DNA of 64,000 nt from Opisthocomus hoazin (lineage: Eukaryota; Chordata; Aves; Opisthocomiformes; Opisthocomidae). The notes beneath the pieces are model-generated. The model did not search any database. It had not been told where the DNA came from and saw nothing but the letters and a program-made list of their open reading frames with translations. The stretch lies in assembly GCF_030867145.1 (NCBI RefSeq), contig NC_134454.1:48233830-48297829 (forward strand), read 5' to 3'. This document shows positions 63,501 through 64,000 of this stretch, in pieces. The first letter of the stretch is position 1. Each line of letters starts with the position of its first letter. Both the position numbers and the translations under genes were made by a program.

Positions 63501-64000
63501 AATGGAGACCTGGAAACCAAGTCCTTCCAGAGCTGCTCCCAGTGCTGATGAGAACTCACTCATGTGATGTGGGCAAATCACACATGCAAAAAGTTTTTGA
63601 ACTCACTGAGGGTACCCCTATAGCCAGACTCTGTGGACCTTGTTTCATCTCCTTCACACCAACAACAAGCCAAAGTGACTGTCAACACTTGCCTGAGCTC
63701 CTCTGCAGTCCCTCTGCCTATTTCAGCATTTTGCATAAAGACCCCTAAAGAGATTCTGCTACCACCATCAAAACACAATAGAAAGGAAATCCACCAGAAA
63801 GAAGTGAAAATATTCAGCAGCTATCAGAGTCTACTGGCCTGCTTCAGTCCCTGGGTTTTTTCACAATACATGGTACTTGGCAGGAGAAAACTCTTGCAGT
63901 CCTAACAACAAAATACTAGCTGATCTCTAGCTTTTTTTACATTCTGACAAGCTCTGTGAAATGTTTGCTTGAGACTGAGCTTTCTTCCTTTCTTTTGGAA
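60592..64000 (+). other. FBP2 intron 3, partial
   Basis: From the exon-3 donor to the window edge. I looked for the exon-4 signature ([16 protein letters not shown]) on the + strand and did not find it, so the intron runs past 64000. No CR1, RNA gene or other exon recognised. Confidence 0.75.

Noticed and set aside
60592-64000. Search for FBP2 exon 4
   Set aside because: No + strand match to the [16 protein letters not shown] block with an acceptor; the exon is placed beyond the window.
1-64000. CRISPR arrays, operons, phage or toxin systems
   Set aside because: The window is avian-type nuclear DNA with spliced genes and LINEs; no regularly spaced repeats or prokaryotic gene clusters are present.

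Overview
The window is vertebrate nuclear DNA, most likely from a bird. Genes have short GT-AG introns and no bacterial signals. Every recognisable dispersed repeat is a CR1 non-LTR retrotransposon, several ending in the octamer tails (ATTCTRTG)n typical of avian CR1. The species cannot be read from the sequence. Turtles and crocodilians also carry CR1, but gene compactness and repeat make-up favour a bird. In chicken this gene pair is on chromosome Z (recalled knowledge, not tested here).

Only two protein-coding genes are clear. Both are on the + strand and both encode fructose-1,6-bisphosphatase. The liver-type gene FBP1 is complete: seven coding exons between 40375 and 50560, 339 codons. 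The muscle-type gene FBP2 starts at 56560 about 6 kb downstream; its first three coding exons (to 60591) are present and the rest lies beyond the window. The assignment rests on isozyme-specific residues: Glu20, Gln69 and GVNCFMLDP in FBP1; Lys20, Glu69 and LQSSYSTC in FBP2. The order FBP1 then FBP2 in the direction of transcription matches the mammalian arrangement, and exon phases match between the two, as expected for a tandem duplication.

Layout: 1-681, nothing recognised; 682-4294, a near full-length CR1 with decayed ORF1 and a nearly open ORF2; 4295-9071, AT-rich DNA without genes; 9072-9725, a CR1 3' piece split by an LTR-like block; 9990-10620, a CpG island that looks like a promoter firing leftward; 10623-12843, two antisense CR1 copies of one subfamily; 12844-39870, about 27 kb of gene-free DNA with small CR1 pieces, a decayed GTTAG/GCTAGG-rich tract, an AT-rich hairpin and a small orphan CpG cluster; 39870-40620, the FBP1 CpG-island promoter with a striking 22-bp perfect inverted repeat; 40375-50760, FBP1; 50761-56400, intergenic; 56560 onward, FBP2.

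The two enzymes catalyse the same gluconeogenic step, fructose-1,6-bisphosphate to fructose-6-phosphate plus phosphate, in liver/kidney and in muscle. I did not find an undescribed biological system. The most useful leads are the FBP1 promoter palindrome, a one-codon insertion inside the AMP-inhibitor loop of FBP2, unusual substitutions in FBP1, and two CpG-rich segments without an assigned gene.
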